Below are positions 5,135 to 7,454 of a stretch of 7,454 nt of DNA, piece by piece. Source of the DNA: an uncultured Lachnospiraceae bacterium (GTDB taxonomy: Bacteria; Bacillota_A; Clostridia; Lachnospirales; Lachnospiraceae); NCBI GenBank assembly GCA_910585655.1, contig CAJUFW010000083.1:1-7454 (forward strand), written 5' to 3'. Below the pieces are notes generated by a model. It searched no databases. It saw nothing but the letters and a program-made list of their open reading frames with translations, and had not been told where the DNA came from. The translations under genes and the position numbers were made by a program. Numbering within the stretch: position 1 is the first letter of the stretch; every line of letters starts with the position of its first letter.

Positions 5135-7454
5135 TTATAACCGTTCCACTGTCTCAAACAACGCTCGATCCTGCTCGATTTTCCCTTCACTTCCTACTGT
5201 ACAGCGGCATTGTGCATCCAACACAGACTGTACGAGCGGCGCCAGCCGACGGATCGTTTCCTCTGTAACCGAAAGCGCTTCGTCACGCTCTCTTTGATAA
5301 TCCTCACGCGTAAGACCACGCAGCCAAGCCGTCAGCGCCTTACTGCCCTTTGCCATCGGAGAAAGCGGCTGATCAAGCATACTAAAGGTTCCGATAATAT
5401 ATTTAGTCATTTCCCGCTCGTCTGCTTGGAACTGTTTGATATACTCTAGGATGCCCTCATAGACTGCTTCGGTTTCTGCCAGGTTCGGATCGCGGTAGGA
5501 TACCATATAGGAATCTCCATCTAATCCAAAGCCAATCGAACAGCCATATGCGCCGCCTTTTACCCGCAGACATGCCCAAAGATAATCATAATTTAAAATC
5601 GTAGAAAGCACCTGCAGACTTCCACTGTACGTATAGCCTGCCTTGGCAAAGTTCCCGACCCGACCCACATACTGCACCTGTGACGAACTTTTAAATGCTT
5701 CATTGCGGCGAACAGGCTCTAACACTGTTTTTGGAAGCAGCGCTCCCTTAGGCAGCTTCTCCAAAAAGCCCTCCAGACGCTCCTTTGTCATCTGATAGCC
5801 CTTTTCTCCTGCTGTTACACTGATAATCAGACGATCTCTGGTAAAAATACGGGCGGTCAAGGCATTTAAGGTCCGGAATAAAGCGTCCTTCTTTTCTTCA
5901 AAATGCTCCATGAGATCCTTTAGGAAGCGATAATAAGAAATCCCACGATTTAATTCTTTAAAAAGCCCGCTTGCCGATACATAGGATAAGCCTCTCGTAA
6001 TAGCAGTAGAATTCCCGGCTTCCGGAAGCCTTTGCTGTATCCTGGAGGTCAGCTCTGCAAGAATTTCCTTCATTCGAGCCTCTTTTCCAAAAATGGTATG
6101 AAACAGCATTTCTTCTGTCAGCTCAAAGGCTCTCTCTGTCTGCGCTTCTAAAAACCGCACCTTTACGTCCATATAAGCTTCATAGTCATCTGCCCGGTTC
6201 AAATGGGTAGTCAACACCGGATCAACGGTAATTCCTCCGGTTGAAAGCAGCATTTCACTGGCAAATTCCCCATACGTATAATGCTCGGAATCCACATAGC
6301 CCAAAGCCGTAGAAAGCAGCCCCAAATAAGGGATTTCCTCCTCTGGGATATCCGAAACCGAAAAGAGCAGCCGCAAATATACGATTCCGTTTGTCGCAAC
6401 TGCATGGCGCAAAAGCGGTCTTCCAAACAGCTCTCCTTCCTCACAATACAAAGGCGGTGTCTCTTTTTCAATATCCTCTAACTTCAGTAACGGAATCGCC
6501 TCTAGCTCCTCCTTGGTAGACGGTCTGTCCTGATAGCACTTGAGCGCTTCATATTCCTTTTTGATCTGCTCTAGCTCCTTTTCGCTCATAGCTGCCTGGC
6601 GTTCCTGCAACCGCTGTTTCTGTTCTGCCTCCAACCGTTCGTTTCGCCCGACCTCCGGCTTTAGTTCTACGACTGCCCGGTGTGGATTTTCTAAGATCCA
6701 CGTCCGAATCAGTTCTTCAAAATATCCTTTCTTTGCCAGTGTTCTTAACTGTTCAAACATAGCACCCTGCTCTAGCTGAACAAATGGATTTTCTTCTTGA
6801 TACAGCCAGCTTCCTAGCATCATAAAATTATAGATCAGTCCCTTTGGATAATAGCCGTAATCTGCTTCCCGGTAACGGAATTCAAAAAAATTGATCGCCG
6901 CCTGCAAAGATTTCTCATTGATTCCCTGCTCTGCCTGCTTTGCCAGGGTTTCGGTTAATATCGCTAAAAATCGCTCCCGGCTTCCTTCCTTGGCGTTTTT
7001 TACCAAAAAAGTAAGCGTCGGCTGCTGCATGTCCGTATTGAACATCCCTCTGACGTCCTTGCCGATCCCGGCATCCAACAACGCCTTTTTCACAGGAGCG
7101 CCTGGTACTTCTACTAAAGCATATTCCAAAATCTGGATAGCACTTAGCAACAAAGCGTCCGACGCCTGCCCGGTTACTACACTATAGGAAAGCCATTCGC
7201 TCTCCTTATCCTCCTCACTGCCACAGTCATAGCTTCCTACCATCTCCGCCTGTATCGGCGCCTGCAGCGGGATATCCGAAGAAATTTCTTCTTTTGTAAA
7301 ACGGCTTAAATACTCCCTGTCAATCCAGTCCAAACGCTCCGAGGCATCCAGATCCCCATATAAATAAAGGTAGCTGTTCGACGGATGATAATATTTTTTA
7401 TGAAACTCCAAAAACGCTTCATAAGACAACTCCGGGATAACCACCGGATCGCCG
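5135..7454 (-). CDS. Insulinase-family (M16C) zinc metallopeptidase, C-terminal part
   Basis: An open frame running off the window end, 772 residues visible; the first codons in view read GDPVVIPELSYEAFLEFHKK. M16C proteins (presequence protease/falcilysin type) are about 970 residues, so roughly 200 N-terminal residues, including the zinc-binding HxxEH, are outside. The GTG at 7444 is internal, not a start. Seen in order: the end of the first M16 domain (YYHPSNSYLYLYGD); a second inactive-type domain; the M16C-associated linker with a Glu/Lys/Gln-rich coiled-coil-like stretch (about 6530-6660); and the C-terminal M16 domain with RVKGGAYG (about 5544-5569) and SYRDPN (about 5483-5503), typical of the substrate-binding Arg/Tyr part of this fold. 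The family forms a closed chamber that degrades peptides. No signal peptide can be judged. It precedes era by 26 nt; the pairing probably reflects co-transcription, not shared function. Confidence 0.93.
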   Translation of the reverse strand, partial: GDPVVIPELSYEAFLEFHKKYYHPSNSYLYLYGDLDASERLDWIDREYLSRFTKEEISSDIPLQAPIQAEMVGSYDCGSEEDKESEWLSYSVVTGQASDALLLSAIQILEYALVEVPGAPVKKALLDAGIGKDVRGMFNTDMQQPTLTFLVKNAKEGSRERFLAILTETLAKQAEQGINEKSLQAAINFFEFRYREADYGYYPKGLIYNFMMLGSWLYQEENPFVQLEQGAMFEQLRTLAKKGYFEELIRTWILENPHRAVVELKPEVGRNERLEAEQKQRLQERQAAMSEKELEQIKKEYEALKCYQDRPSTKEELEAIPLLKLEDIEKETPPLYCEEGELFGRPLLRHAVATNGIVYLRLLFSVSDIPEEEIPYLGLLSTALGYVDSEHYTYGEFASEMLLSTGGITVDPVLTTHLNRADDYEAYMDVKVRFLEAQTERAFELTEEMLFHTIFGKEARMKEILAELTSRIQQRLPEAGNSTAITRGLSYVSASGLFKELNRGISYYRFLKDLMEHFEEKKDALFRTLNALTARIFTRDRLIISVTAGEKGYQMTKERLEGFLEKLPKGALLPKTVLEPVRRNEAFKSSSQVQYVGRVGNFAKAGYTYSGSLQVLSTILNYDYLWACLRVKGGAYGCSIGFGLDGDSYMVSYRDPNLAETEAVYEGILEYIKQFQADEREMTKYIIGTFSMLDQPLSPMAKGSKALTAWLRGLTREDYQRERDEALSVTEETIRRLAPLVQSVLDAQCRCTVGSEGKIEQDRALFETVERL

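Overview
The window looks like ordinary chromosomal housekeeping DNA from a low-to-mid-GC Firmicute, most likely a clostridial (Lachnospiraceae-like) gut anaerobe. This rests on strong AGGAGG ribosome binding sites, a single-chain (alpha2-type) glycyl-tRNA synthetase, an M16C presequence-protease-like peptidase, and an era - small YqzL-like gene - recO - glyS order resembling the Bacillus era-yqzL-recO-glyQS neighbourhood. All convincing genes are on the minus strand, so transcription runs from high to low coordinates.

Layout in the direction of transcription. (1) >7454-5135: C-terminal ~770 residues of an M16C zinc metallopeptidase, its start and HxxEH-bearing part lying outside the window. 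(2) 5108-4164: era, a ribosome-assembly GTPase. (3) 4111-3800: a 103-residue protein whose first ~25 residues resemble YqzL. (4) 3758-3015: recO. These four are closely spaced (26, 52 and 41 nt) and probably co-transcribed. (5) 2873-2244: an unrecognised lipoprotein with its own near-consensus sigma-A promoter (2945-2973). (6) 2069-672: glyS, ended by an intrinsic terminator (602-650). (7) 588-25: an AT-rich stretch (32% GC by hand count over 1-600) holding the decayed remains of an ECF-type sigma factor gene and its overlapping anti-sigma (DUF4179-like) partner.

The genes serve general functions (ribosome maturation, recombination repair, tRNA charging, proteolysis). I do not see a defence, biosynthetic or mobile system. 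The points most worth a second look are the sigma/anti-sigma fossil, an imperfect tandem duplication of the lipoprotein 3' end that carries a long interrupted hairpin just upstream of glyS, a hairpin overlapping the Shine-Dalgarno of the YqzL-like gene, and a two-codon ORF overlapping the recO start.
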